The position numbers and the translations under genes are program-made. Under the pieces are notes generated by a model. The model was not told the origin of the DNA, made no database searches, and saw only the letters and a program-made list of their open reading frames with translations. A stretch of DNA of 36,496 bases from JAIOPA01 sp046076045 (lineage in GTDB: Bacteria; Eisenbacteria; RBG-16-71-46): NCBI GenBank assembly GCA_046076045.1, contig JBJTRI010000048.1, positions 1 to 36,496 on the forward strand, read 5' to 3'. Below, in pieces: positions 8,794-18,100 of this stretch (its first letter is position 1; each line of letters starts with the position of its first letter).

Positions 8794-9293
8794 AGCGCGA
8801 CTGGACCGTGTGGTTCTCGCCCGTCGTCGCGCTCGCCGTCCTCGTGGCGGTCGGCCTGCAGACCAACGCGGCGCTGCGGGTGACCGGGGCCTTCGGCAGC
8901 GGTGGTCCTGTCGCGGACACCCCCATGTCGCCTGCGTTCCGCACCCTCGAAGCCGCCCTCGACCGGCAGGATCCGGGCTTCACGCTCGAGGGTCTGCGCG
9001 ACCCGTTCAGGTTCTCCCGCGCCGTGGCCGATACCCCTCCGGCAGCCCCCGATCGGACCGAGCCGCGCCCACGAACCGCCCCGGCGGTCGAGGCCCGGCC
9101 CGTTCTGACGGCGATCCTGTTCGACGACGACCCGCGGGCCCTCATCCGTTGGAAGGACCGCGAGTGGACGATCCGCCAGGGCGGGCTGTTCGACGAGTTC
9201 GTGGTCGTGGGCATCACCCGCGACCAGGTCACACTCCGTCGCGGCGAGACGTCGATCGTGCTGCGGCGGACCACTCCCGGAGACCGACCGTGA
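8790..9293 (+). CDS. pilP: PilP/GspC-like secretin-connecting protein
   Basis: 167-aa protein with one N-terminal membrane helix (residues 9-28), a Pro/Ala/Arg-rich linker (about residues 78-100) and a small C-terminal beta domain with ILFDDDPRALIRW and VVGITRDQVTLRRG. The latter is the HR-type fold shared by PilP and GspC that contacts the secretin N-domains. It has no lipobox, unlike Pseudomonas PilP, so it is anchored by a helix as in GspC. Immediately upstream of the secretin with a GTGA overlap. Confidence 0.75.
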   Translation: MKRDWTVWFSPVVALAVLVAVGLQTNAALRVTGAFGSGGPVADTPMSPAFRTLEAALDRQDPGFTLEGLRDPFRFSRAVADTPPAAPDRTEPRPRTAPAVEARPVLTAILFDDDPRALIRWKDREWTIRQGGLFDEFVVVGITRDQVTLRRGETSIVLRRTTPGDRP

Positions 9294-10573
9294 ACCCGCT
9301 CCTCCGTCCGCTGCGACTCGCCGCGACCGCGCTCGCGCTCGTCCTCGCCCCGGCCGTGCACGCGGCCCCCGCGCTGGACCGTCCGATCTCGCTCGACGCC
9401 GACGATGCCAACCTGCCGGCGGTGCTCCGCATCCTCGCGGAGAAGGGCGACCTCAACATCGTCACCGGCCCGGGCGTGTCGTCGGGCAGGATCACCATCC
9501 ACCTCAAGGACGTGCCGGTGGAGCAGGCGGTGAACCTCGTCGTGCGCGCCGCCGGTCTGGCCTACGAGCGCATCGGCAACTCGATCCTCGTGGCCGACGC
9601 GCGTGCGCTCAAGGACGAGACCGGCCTGTCGTCGTACACCATCGGGCTGCAGTACGCCGACGCCACCGAGGTGGCCGCGGCCCTGCGCGGGCTCTCGGAC
9701 AACATCCAGGTGGACCGCGGCGGCAACCGCCTCATCGTGGTGACGTCGCCGCGCATCATCGCCGACATGCAGGCCGTCGTCGCGACCATGGACCAGCCGG
9801 CGCGACAGGTCATGCTCGAGGCGCGCGTCATCGAGGTGAGCACCGACGGGCTCAAGAAGCTGGGCGTGGACTGGAACCTGCTCAACCGGCAGGGCTTCAC
9901 GTTCATCGAGGGCACCGACGCCCCGACCTTCACCGGCAACCTCGAGGAACCCGGCCCGCTCACCGAGGCGCCCGGCGTGCCCGGCACCCCCGGCACCGGC
10001 GACGTCTGGAAGCTCGGGAACTTCAGCCGCCTGCCCAAGGTGTTCCGCGTCTTCCTCGACGCGCTCATCCAGGACGGCAACGCAAAGGTGCTCGCGAGCC
10101 CCAAGCTGGTGACGCTGAACGGCAAGGAAGCGAGCATGCTGTCGGGCACGCGCATCCCGTACCAGACGAACCAGACCGTGTTCGCCTCGGGCGCGGCCGC
10201 CCCGACCACCTCGGTGCAGCACGAGGAGGTCGGCATCAAGCTCGCGTTCACGCCGCTCATCAACGCCGACGGCTACATCACCGTCCGCATCCGTCCCGAG
10301 GTGAGCTCCATCTCGGGCTTCCGCGGAGCATCCGCCGACCTGCCGGTCGTGGCCACGCGTCAGGCCGAGACCACGGTGCGGCTCAAGGACGGCAACTCGG
10401 TGGTCATCGGTGGCCTGCTGAGCGAGGAGAGCACGGTGAACACCACCAAGGTGCCGCTGCTCGGCGACCTCCCCCTGCTCGGCTGGATGTTCCGCCACCA
10501 GAAGGTGACGACCTCGAAGCGCGACCTCGTGATCGAGGTCACGCCGCGCCTGCTGCCCGACCCGGCGAAGTGA
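9290..10573 (+). CDS. pilQ: PilQ/GspD-type outer-membrane secretin, short form
   Basis: 427-aa secretin with a signal peptide (residues 1-26, ending VHAAP). A secretin/TonB short N-terminal (STN)-like domain occupies about residues 32-95 and an N1-type ring-building domain about 100-170 (YTIGLQYADATEVAAALRGL). The membrane beta-barrel domain spans about 240-420, ending with VPLLGDLPLLGWMFR. No AMIN peptidoglycan-binding domain is present, so the protein is much shorter than proteobacterial PilQ. It forms the outer-membrane pore for the pilus. GTG 9290 overlaps the pilP stop; a strong hairpin follows the stop. Confidence 0.9.
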   Translation: MNPLLRPLRLAATALALVLAPAVHAAPALDRPISLDADDANLPAVLRILAEKGDLNIVTGPGVSSGRITIHLKDVPVEQAVNLVVRAAGLAYERIGNSILVADARALKDETGLSSYTIGLQYADATEVAAALRGLSDNIQVDRGGNRLIVVTSPRIIADMQAVVATMDQPARQVMLEARVIEVSTDGLKKLGVDWNLLNRQGFTFIEGTDAPTFTGNLEEPGPLTEAPGVPGTPGTGDVWKLGNFSRLPKVFRVFLDALIQDGNAKVLASPKLVTLNGKEASMLSGTRIPYQTNQTVFASGAAAPTTSVQHEEVGIKLAFTPLINADGYITVRIRPEVSSISGFRGASADLPVVATRQAETTVRLKDGNSVVIGGLLSEESTVNTTKVPLLGDLPLLGWMFRHQKVTTSKRDLVIEVTPRLLPDPAK

Positions 10574-10584
10574 CGCCCGACGCA

Positions 10585-10623
10585 CCACGGGCCGGGGCCG
10601 CCGAACGCGGTCCCGGCCCGTGG
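10585..10623. terminator. Strong bidirectional hairpin between pilQ and the DUF5658-like gene
   Basis: Arms 10585-10599 and 10609-10623 form a 15-bp stem with one G-T pair and a 9-nt loop. It lies between two convergent stop codons (10573 plus, 10638 minus). No T-run is present, as usual for such G+C-rich terminators. Confidence 0.7.
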
Positions 10624-10637
10624 CGCATCCGGGTCGT

Positions 10638-10958
10638 TCAGGCGAGCGGCAGACCGCCCATCGCCACCACGCCCGCCATCCATCCCAACCATCGCCCCAG
10701 CGCCACGGTCATCGCGATCGTCACGACCACGAGTCCCACGTCGGCGAGGACTGGCGTCTCGCGCCGGGAACGGTAGAGTGCGAGCATCAGCAAGGGGATC
10801 AACGCCCCCTTGAGCAGCACGAACATCGGCCAGGCCCCGTGCGCCAGCGGCGCGAGCAGGGGATTGCCCTCGCGGTTGCCGAACCAGTGGATGCCGACCG
10901 ACGTGAGCAGCAGGTCGAGGCTGTTCAACACGACGGCCATGAACAAGACGAAGCGCAT
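10638..10958 (-). CDS. Small membrane protein, DUF5658-like
   Basis: 106-aa protein on the strand opposite to the pil genes. The start is the ATG at 10958, with GGAGG 8 nt upstream; a longer frame from 11021 lacks this support. Three or four hydrophobic segments are visible: about residues 3-23, 43-62 and 72-102. The first carries LNSLDLLLT, followed by NREGNPLLAPL. This N.LD...T plus E.NPL pattern matches what I recall of the DUF5658 family. Function is unknown. Its position between pilQ and pilD, facing the other way, breaks the operon. I see no sign that it acts in pilus assembly. Confidence 0.7.
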   Translation of the reverse strand: MRFVLFMAVVLNSLDLLLTSVGIHWFGNREGNPLLAPLAHGAWPMFVLLKGALIPLLMLALYRSRRETPVLADVGLVVVTIAMTVALGRWLGWMAGVVAMGGLPLA

Positions 10959-11035
10959 GCGGACGACCTCCGGGACGTACGCGGGACCGACAGACTGACG
11001 GACGCGCGCGGCGCACTTCAAGGGGAACCCACACG

Positions 11036-11821
11036 GTGGCGGGCACGAACTCCCTCGACATGGTCATCGGCACGTTCCTCGCCCTGCTCGGGGCGATTCT
11101 CGGCAGCGGGGTGTCGGCGCTGGCGTGGCGCCTGCCGCGCGGGGAGTCGTGGGTTCGGGGCCGCTCGCGCTGCACGCGCTGCGGCCGCACGCTCGGCCCG
11201 CTCGACCTCGTCCCCGTCCTGAGCTGGCTGGCGGCGCTCGGCCGCTGCCGGGGCTGCGGCGAGCGCATCGGGGTGCGCTACCCCCTCATCGAGGCGTCGT
11301 GCGCGGCGTGGGCGGTGCTGTCCTGGGGGCACCTCGGGCCCGTGCCGGCGTACCCGCTCGTGCTGGTGTGGGGCTGCCTGCTGGTGGCGCTGTTCGTGAT
11401 CGACCTCGACTTCCAGTTGCTGCCCGACGCCCTCACGCTGCCCGGCACCGTGCTCGCGGTCGCGGCTACGCTGCTCGGCCCCGGCCCCCGGCACGCCCTG
11501 CTCGGCATGGCGGTGGGCGCGGGCTACCTGTGGTTCTTCATGTGGTTGTGGGAGACGCTGCTCAAGCGCGAGGGCATGGGCGGCGGCGACGTGAAGCTGG
11601 GTGCGATGTTCGGGGCCCTCGTGGGGCCGGTCGGTGCGTTCGTCACCATCTCGCTCGCCGCGCTCGGCGGCTCGCTCGTGGGGGGCGTGCTCATGGCGTC
11701 CCGGCGTGGCGACATGCGTACCGCGCTGCCGTTCGGGGCGTTCCTCGCCCCGGCCGCGATGGTCGCCTACCTGTGGGGCGACGCGTGGGTGGCCGCCTAC
11801 CTGGGGCTGCTGCGGCGCTGA
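11036..11821 (+). CDS. pilD: Prepilin peptidase / N-methyltransferase
   Basis: Inner-membrane aspartic protease that cleaves the leaders of the pilins encoded upstream and methylates the new N-terminus. The 261-aa product has the cytoplasmic zinc-binding domain with two CxxC pairs (C46/C49 and C71/C74). Catalytic aspartates lie in IDLDF (D123) and GMGGGDVKLG (D185), and eight hydrophobic segments fit the family. GTG 11036 follows AGGGGA at 9-nt spacing. The full methyltransferase-peptidase form is present, since the cysteines are intact. Confidence 0.93.
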   Translation: MAGTNSLDMVIGTFLALLGAILGSGVSALAWRLPRGESWVRGRSRCTRCGRTLGPLDLVPVLSWLAALGRCRGCGERIGVRYPLIEASCAAWAVLSWGHLGPVPAYPLVLVWGCLLVALFVIDLDFQLLPDALTLPGTVLAVAATLLGPGPRHALLGMAVGAGYLWFFMWLWETLLKREGMGGGDVKLGAMFGALVGPVGAFVTISLAALGGSLVGGVLMASRRGDMRTALPFGAFLAPAAMVAYLWGDAWVAAYLGLLRR

Positions 11822-11831
11822 GTCGCGGGGT

Positions 11832-11861
11832 TTGACGGCGCGCGGCGGCGGTCCCCATCAT
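11832..11861 (+). promoter_or_regulatory. Probable fabH promoter
   Basis: TTGACG at 11832-11837 and CATCAT at 11856-11861 are separated by 18 nt, directly after the pilD stop. The -35 matches 5 of 6 and the -10 matches 4 of 6. The leader would be about 25-30 nt. Confidence 0.45.
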
Positions 11862-11894
11862 CCGCGCACCCCGCCCCCCACCGGAGCGCGCGCC

Positions 11895-12893
11895 ATGCCC
11901 CCGATCCACTCCCGCATCACCGGCCTCGGCTTCCACGTCCCGCCGCGCATCGTCACCAACCACGACCTCGAGCAGGTCATGGAGACGAGTGACGCCTGGA
12001 TCGTGGAGCGCACCGGCATCCGCGAGCGGCACTTCGTGGACGACGGCACCGGCTCGAGCGACCTCGGCGTGGAGGCCGCGCGCCGCGCGCTCGCCGACGC
12101 CGGCCGCACCGCCGCCGACGTGGACTTCGTGATCTTCGCCACCACCACGCCCGACTGGATGTTCCCCGGCAACGGCGTGATCGTGCAGCAGGCGTTGGGA
12201 CTCGGCACCGTGGGCGCGCTCGACGTGCGCAACGCGTGCAGCGGGTTCGTGTACGGGTTGTCGGTGGCCGACGCGTTCGTGCGCATGGGCCGCTACCGCT
12301 GCGTGCTCGTGATCGGCGCCGAGGTGCAGAGCACCGGGCTCGACCTGTCCACCGAGGGTCGCGACATGGCGGTGCTGTTCGGTGACGGCGCCGGGGCCGC
12401 GGTGGTCGAGCCGTGCGAGGCCCCGCGCGGCATCCTGTCGTGGGCGCTGCACTCCGAGGGCGCGCTGGCGCGCGAGTTGTGGTGCGAGGCGCCGACCTCG
12501 CGCGAGCGCGGCCGCATCACGCCCGAGATGCTCGCGGCCGGCCGGCACTTCCCGCGCATGAACGGCCGTCAGGTGTTCAAGAACGCCACCACGCGCTTCC
12601 CCGAGGTCATCCACGAGGTGCTGGCCGCGAGCGGTCACACGCTCGACGAGGTCGGCCTCGTGGTGCCGCACCAGGCCAACCGCCGCATCGGCGATGCGGT
12701 CGCCGAGCGCCTCGGGCTGCCGGGCGACAAGGTGTTCCAGAACATCGAGCGGTACGGCAACACCACCGCCGCGAGCATCCCGATCGCGCTCACCGAGGCC
12801 CGCGACGCGGGCCGGGTGCGTGACGGCGACCTCGTCGTGCTGGCCGCCTTCGGAGCGGGCTTCGCGTGGGCCGGCTGCGTCATCCGCTGGTGA
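11895..12893 (+). CDS. fabH: 3-oxoacyl-ACP synthase III (KAS III)
   Basis: 332-aa thiolase-fold condensing enzyme that normally starts fatty acid synthesis by condensing acyl-CoA with malonyl-ACP. The catalytic triad is complete: C115 in NACSGF, H259 in PHQANRRI, N289 in RYGNTTAAS. H-to-N spacing equals that of E. coli FabH. SDAWIVERTGIRERH is the usual N-terminal signature, and GDGAGAAVVE is conserved. ATG 11895 has GGAG 9 nt upstream. The gene stands alone without other fab genes, so a role in secondary metabolite or long-chain ketone/olefin-type chemistry cannot be ruled out. Confidence 0.9.
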   Translation: MPPIHSRITGLGFHVPPRIVTNHDLEQVMETSDAWIVERTGIRERHFVDDGTGSSDLGVEAARRALADAGRTAADVDFVIFATTTPDWMFPGNGVIVQQALGLGTVGALDVRNACSGFVYGLSVADAFVRMGRYRCVLVIGAEVQSTGLDLSTEGRDMAVLFGDGAGAAVVEPCEAPRGILSWALHSEGALARELWCEAPTSRERGRITPEMLAAGRHFPRMNGRQVFKNATTRFPEVIHEVLAASGHTLDEVGLVVPHQANRRIGDAVAERLGLPGDKVFQNIERYGNTTAASIPIALTEARDAGRVRDGDLVVLAAFGAGFAWAGCVIRW

Positions 12894-12903
12894 CGCGCAC
12901 CGC

Positions 12904-12933
12904 TTGCCGAGCGTGGTCGCACCGCGCTAGCGT
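12904..12933 (+). promoter_or_regulatory. Candidate promoter of the TatT/DctP pair
   Basis: TTGCCG at 12904-12909 and TAGCGT at 12928-12933, 18-nt spacing, just after the fabH stop. The leader would be about 60 nt. The -10 resembles the TAGGCT boxes at 18529 and 30636. Confidence 0.4.
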
Positions 12934-12999
12934 GGCCGTCCACCCCTTCATGCTCGGTGCGCGCACAGCGCGCCGCACCGCTGCCCCCGGAGGCCGACC

Positions 13000-13995
13000 G
13001 TGACGCCGTCCCCGAACCCCACCGTCCTCGCCCTGCGCCTGCTGCTCGTGGGCGCGCTGGCGACCGCCGCCCTGCCCCTCACCGGCTGCTCGGTGAAACG
13101 GTTCGCGGTCGGCAGCGTCGCCAACTCGCTCACCTCGGGCACCGACGTGTTCGCGACCGAGGACGACCCCGAGTTGGTGCGCGACGCGTTGCCGTTCGGG
13201 CTCAAGACCATGGAGTCGCTGCTCGCCACCGTGCCCCGGCACGAGGGGCTGCTGCTGTCGCTCTGCCAGGGCTACACGCAGTACGCGTACGCGTTCGTGC
13301 AGTCCGAGGGCGACCTGCTCGTGAACACCGACTACGCGCGGGCCACCGAACTGCACGAGCGCGCGTTCCGTCTCTACCGCCGGGCGCGCGGCTACGGCCT
13401 GCGCGCACTCGCGCTGCGCCACCCGGGCATCGCCGACTCGCTCGCGCTCGCGCCCGACCGCGCCACCGCCCGCCTCGAGCGGCGCGACCTCGCAGCGCTC
13501 TACTGGACGGCCGCGGCGTGGGGTTCGGCGATCGCACTCGGCAAGGACCGCCCCGAGATGCTCGCCGACCTGTCCGCCATCCGCGCCCTGGTCGAGCGCG
13601 GACTCGTGCTCGACGAACGCTACCTCGCAGGTGCGTTCCACGACGCCGCCATCGTGCTCGACGCGCTGCCCGCCGGCATGGGCGGCTCGCCGGAGTCCGC
13701 GCGACGGCACTTCGCGCGCGCCGTCGAGCTGTGCGGCGACACGCGGCCCGCGCCTTACGTGACCGTGGCCCAGACGCTCGCGGTGCAGGCGCAGGACCGC
13801 GCCGAGTTCGTGCGCCTGCTCGAGCGCTCGCTCACGTTCGACACCGACCGCGACCCCACGCAGCGCCTCGCGACCATCGTGCTCCAGCGCAAGGCGCGCG
13901 CCCTGCTCGCGCGACAGGACGAGTTCTTCCTCGACGCCCCGACCGAGGACCCGTTGTCCGCTCCCGACACCACCACGACCCAGGAGAACCGATGA
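13000..13995 (+). CDS. tatT: TRAP-associated lipoprotein, TatT component family
   Basis: 331-aa exported lipoprotein. The signal ends in LPLTGC, a lipobox placing the lipidated Cys near residue 30. The mature protein is alpha-helical and Ala-rich with TPR-like stretches, including GYTQYAYAFVQSEGD, HERAFRLYRRARGYGLRAL and AAWGSAIALGKDRPE. These match the TAtT family first described in Treponema as a periplasmic partner of a TRAP binding protein. GTG 13000 has GGAGG at 6 nt. It overlaps the dctP-like gene by ATGA, so the pair is coupled. I infer that it trimerises and docks the binding protein, by analogy. Confidence 0.85.
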   Translation: MTPSPNPTVLALRLLLVGALATAALPLTGCSVKRFAVGSVANSLTSGTDVFATEDDPELVRDALPFGLKTMESLLATVPRHEGLLLSLCQGYTQYAYAFVQSEGDLLVNTDYARATELHERAFRLYRRARGYGLRALALRHPGIADSLALAPDRATARLERRDLAALYWTAAAWGSAIALGKDRPEMLADLSAIRALVERGLVLDERYLAGAFHDAAIVLDALPAGMGGSPESARRHFARAVELCGDTRPAPYVTVAQTLAVQAQDRAEFVRLLERSLTFDTDRDPTQRLATIVLQRKARALLARQDEFFLDAPTEDPLSAPDTTTTQENR

Positions 13996-15020
13996 CCGCC
14001 CCGATGTCCCGCATCCTGCGATCCCTGCCCACCCTGCTCCTCGCCCTCACGCTGAGCGCATCCCTCGCGCACGCCCAGAACACGGTGGTGAAGCTCGCCA
14101 CGCTCGTGCCCGAGGGCTCCGTCTGGGACAAGGCGCTCCGCGACATGGGTTCGGAGTGGAGCACGGCCACGCAGGGCCGCGTCTCGCTGCGCGTCTATCC
14201 CGGCGGGGTCGCCGGAGACGAGCCCGATGTGGTGCGCAAGATGCGCATCGGCCAGTTGCAGGCGGCGGCCGTCACCACCGCGGGTCTGGGTTCGATCGAC
14301 CCGGCGTTCAACCTGTTCAACGTCCCGATGTTCTTCACCTCGTACCCCGAGCTGTACGCCACGCTCGAGAAGCTCGAACCCACCCTGCGCGCACGCCTCG
14401 AGGAGAAGGGCTTCATCCTGCTGTCGTGGGGTCACGGCGGCTGGGTGTACTTCTTCACGAAGCAGCCCGTGGAGTCCGTGGACGCGCTGCGGCGCACCAA
14501 GATGTTCGTGTGGGCGGGCGACGACAAGATGTCGAACATCTGGAAGGCGAAGGGCTTCAACCCCGTCCCGCTCGCGGCCACCGACATCATGACCGGTCTG
14601 CAGACCAACATGATCGACTCCTACCCCACCACCCCGCTGCTCGGGCTCACGCTGCAGTGGTACCGGCAGACGCCGAACATGGTCGGCATGGGGATGGCGC
14701 CGCTCGTGGGCGGGCTCATCATGACCAAGACCGCGTGGCTCAAGCTGTCCGAGGCCGATCGCGCCAAGGTGCGGGCCGCCTGCCAGCGCATGGAGCACAA
14801 GCTCGAGGTCGAGGTGCCGAAGCAGGACACCACCGCGGTGGCCGAGATGCAGAAGCGCGGCCTGCGCGTGAACACGGTGAACGCCGCGAACTCGGCCCAG
14901 TTCCGCGTGGTCGCCGAGGAGTTCGCCACCGCCATGGAGGGCGTGCGCATCCCGCCCGAGGTGCTGGCCATGGCGCGCCGCGAGCGCGACGCGTGGCGCG
15001 CCACGAAGCCGCGCAAGTAG
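13992..15020 (+). CDS. dctP: TRAP transporter substrate-binding protein, DctP type
   Basis: 342-aa periplasmic protein with a signal peptide (residues 1-28, SLAHAQ). The DctP pattern is clear: KLATLVPEGSVWDKALRDMG at the start, GRVSLRVYPGGVAGDE, the MRIGQLQAAAVTT segment and a C-terminal KLSEADRAKVRAA. A binding-site Arg normally found in carboxylate-specific members is not obvious where I expect it. ATG 13992 overlaps the lipoprotein stop; AGGAG lies just upstream. No DctQ or DctM membrane subunits follow, so its transporter must be encoded elsewhere. The substrate is unknown. Confidence 0.9.
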   Translation: MTAPMSRILRSLPTLLLALTLSASLAHAQNTVVKLATLVPEGSVWDKALRDMGSEWSTATQGRVSLRVYPGGVAGDEPDVVRKMRIGQLQAAAVTTAGLGSIDPAFNLFNVPMFFTSYPELYATLEKLEPTLRARLEEKGFILLSWGHGGWVYFFTKQPVESVDALRRTKMFVWAGDDKMSNIWKAKGFNPVPLAATDIMTGLQTNMIDSYPTTPLLGLTLQWYRQTPNMVGMGMAPLVGGLIMTKTAWLKLSEADRAKVRAACQRMEHKLEVEVPKQDTTAVAEMQKRGLRVNTVNAANSAQFRVVAEEFATAMEGVRIPPEVLAMARRERDAWRATKPRK

Positions 15021-15041
15021 CGCTCCGCAGCACCGTCGTCC

Positions 15042-15074
15042 CGACCCCGTCCGGCCCCTGGCCGGGCGGGGTCG
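15042..15074 (+). terminator. GC-rich hairpin after dctP
   Basis: Arms 15042-15056 and 15060-15074 form a 15-bp stem with one G-T pair and a 3-nt loop, 21 nt after the stop. No U-run. Confidence 0.65.
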
Positions 15075-15156
15075 CGCGTTCGCGGACGCGTCTGGCGCGT
15101 CGTGGCGCGGGGTGCGAGAGTCGGGACTTCCCACCGCACTCCCCGAGGACCCCGAC

Positions 15157-18100
15157 ATGACGACTCCCCGTTCGCTCGTCCGCTGGCTGCTCGCCGTCGC
15201 CTTGGTCGCCGCATCCGTCGCACCGCGCGCCGCGGCCGAGGAGGTCGGCACGCTCGGCTACTACCGCTTCCCCGCCCTCCACGGCGAGACCGTGGTGTTC
15301 ACCGCCGAGGGCGACCTGTGGCGGACCACGCTCGCGGGCGGGCTCGCCCAGCGGCTCACCACGCACCTCGGCGAGGAGACGCGTCCCGCGATCTCGCCCG
15401 ACGGGCGCTGGGTCGCGTTCTCGGCGACCTACGAGGGACCGACCGAGGCGTACGTCATGCCGATCACCGGCGGCGTGCCCACGCGCCTCACCTGGGACGG
15501 CCTGCGCGCGCACGTGTGCGGGTGGACGCCGCAGGGCGAGGTGCTGTTCACCTCGCGTCGCCACTCGGGCCTGCCCGCCGGCCAGTTGTTCGCGATCTCG
15601 CCCGCGACCGGCGCGCGGCGCGTGCTGCCGCTGGCGCAGGCGTCCGAGGGCGCATGGCTCGGGGACCGACTCGTGTTCACGCGCCAGGAGCCGAACATCA
15701 GCCACACGCGCCGCTACCGAGGCGGCACGATCCAGCAGCTGTGGGCGTGGGACGGCGGTCGCGCCGAGGCCCGCCCGCTGCTCGCGGGCGATAGCGCGGC
15801 GAGCCGCACGCCCATGCCGTGGCAGGGCCGTGTGTACTTCGTGGGCGATCGCTCGCTCGACATGAACGTGTGGTCGGTCGCCCCCGACGGCAGCGGTGCG
15901 CGCCAGCACACGTTCCATCGCGGCTGGGACGTGCTCGGCGCCTCGCTGTCGCAGGGCCGCGTCGTCTACCAGCTCGGCGCCGACCTGCGCGTGCTCGACC
16001 TCACCACCGGCGACGACCGCCTGCTGCCCGTGCGCCTCGCCTCCGACCTCGACCAGTCGCGCGAACGCTGGGTCACCAAGCCCATGGAGTGGGTGACCGC
16101 CGCCCACCTCTCGCCCGACGGCGACCGCGTCGTATTGACCGCGCGCGGGCAGGTGTTCGTGGCCCCGGTCGAGGACGGTCGTCTGGTGCAGGTGACGCGT
16201 GACGCCGGCGTGCGCTGGCGGCAGGCGCGCTTCATGCCCGACGGCAAGCGCCTCACCGCGCTGTCGGACGCGAGCGGTGAGGTCGAGTGGTGGACGCTGC
16301 CCGCGAACGGGGTCGGCGAGCCCGCGCGACTGACGCGCGACGGCCGCACGCTGCGCTTCGACGGCGTGCCCTCGCCCGACGGGCGCTGGCTCGCGCACAC
16401 GAACAAGGACCAGGAGCTCTGGCTGCTCGAGGTCGCGACCGGCCGCCACGAGCGGATCGCCGCGGTGGATCGCTGGGACGACCCGCGCGACCTGGCGTGG
16501 TCGCCGGACTCGCGCTGGCTCGCGTACGTGCGACCGGCCGCGAACCTGCTGTCGCAGGTGGTCGTGTACGACACGCGCGACCGCATCGGGCGCACCGTCA
16601 CGAGCGACCGCTGGGACAGCTTCAGTCCGGCGTGGAGCCCCGACGGGCAGTGGCTGTGGTTCCTCTCCGACCGCCGGTTCGAGAGCGTGGTGCGCAGCAT
16701 CTGGGGCTCGCGCCAACCCGACCCGTTCTTCGACGAGCCGACGCGCGCCTACGGGCTCGCACTGCGCCGCGGCCTGCGCTCGCCGTGGGCGAAGGGCGAC
16801 GAGTTGCAGGGCACGGGCGACAAGGCCGCGAAGGACGACAAGGCCGGCACGGGCAGCAAGAGCGGCACCGCGACGGCCCCCGTGACGATCGAGTTCGACG
16901 GACTCGCCGAGCGCCTCGTCGAGGTCCCCGCCGGCCACGGCAACCGCCGCGGGCTCACGACCGACGGTAAGCGGCTGTACTGGCTCGAGACCGAGGCGGC
17001 GGTGGACGCCAAGCCCGCGCTCATGGCGTACGAGATCGCGCGCCGCGCCGAGCCGCCCGCCACCTTGCTCGCCGACGTCGAGTCGTACGAGGTCTCGGCC
17101 GACGGCCGCAAGCTGCTCGTGCGCAAGGGCGACGCGCTCCACGTGTTCGACGGCGGGCTGAGCGCGCCGGCCAAGTTGGAGAAGGCGCGCGTCCCGCTCG
17201 ACGGCTGGTCGTTCGCGTTCGACCCGCGTGTGGAGTGGCGGCAGATGTTCGACGAGGCGTGGCGTCTGGTGCGCGACTACTTCTACGACCGCGGCATGCA
17301 CGGGGTGGACTGGGATGCGCACCGCGAGCGCTTCCGCCCGCTCGCCGCGCGCGTCACCTCGCGCGCCGAGATGTCCGACGTGTTCCAGCAGATGGTGGGC
17401 GAACTCTCCACGCTGCACATGTACGTGTACGGCGGCGACCTGCGCCGCGGCCCCGAGACCATCGAGCCCGGCAGTCTCGGGGCGCGCTTCGTGCGGGACG
17501 ATGCGGCCGGTGGCTGGCGCGTGGCGCACCGCTTCCGCACCGACCCCGACGAGCCGGGACGACGCGGGCCATTGTTCGCACCCGAGGTGGACGTGCGCGA
17601 GGGCGACGTCGTGACGCGCATCAACGGCGCGCCCGCGCTCTCGGTGCCCGATCCGGGTGCGCTGCTGCGCGGCACCGCGGGGCGACAGGTCCTGCTCACG
17701 GTGGCGCGTGCGGGCAGCCCCGCACACGAGGTGGTCGTGACCCCGGTCACGCCCGCACGCGAGACCGACCTGCGCTACACGGAATGGGAGTGGACCCGCC
17801 GCCTGCGCACCGACTCGCTGTCGGCGGGTCGCGTCGGGTACGTGCACCTGCGCGCCATGGGCGCACCCGACATGGCGCAGTGGCACCGCGACTACTTCCC
17901 CGTGCACGACCGCGACGGGCTCGTGATCGACCTGCGCGGCAACCGGGGCGGCAACATCGACGCGTGGATCCTCGGCAAGCTGCTGCGCAAGGCGTGGATG
18001 TGGTGGCAGCCGCGCACCGGCGAACCGGTGGCGAACATGCCGTTCGCGTTCCGCGGCCACATGGCCGTGATCGTGGACGCGACCACGCTCTCGGACGGCG

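Noticed and set aside
10959..11021. N-terminal extension of the DUF5658-like protein
   Set aside because: The ATG at 10958 has GGAGG at 8 nt and starts right at the first membrane helix; the longer form adds unsupported residues.
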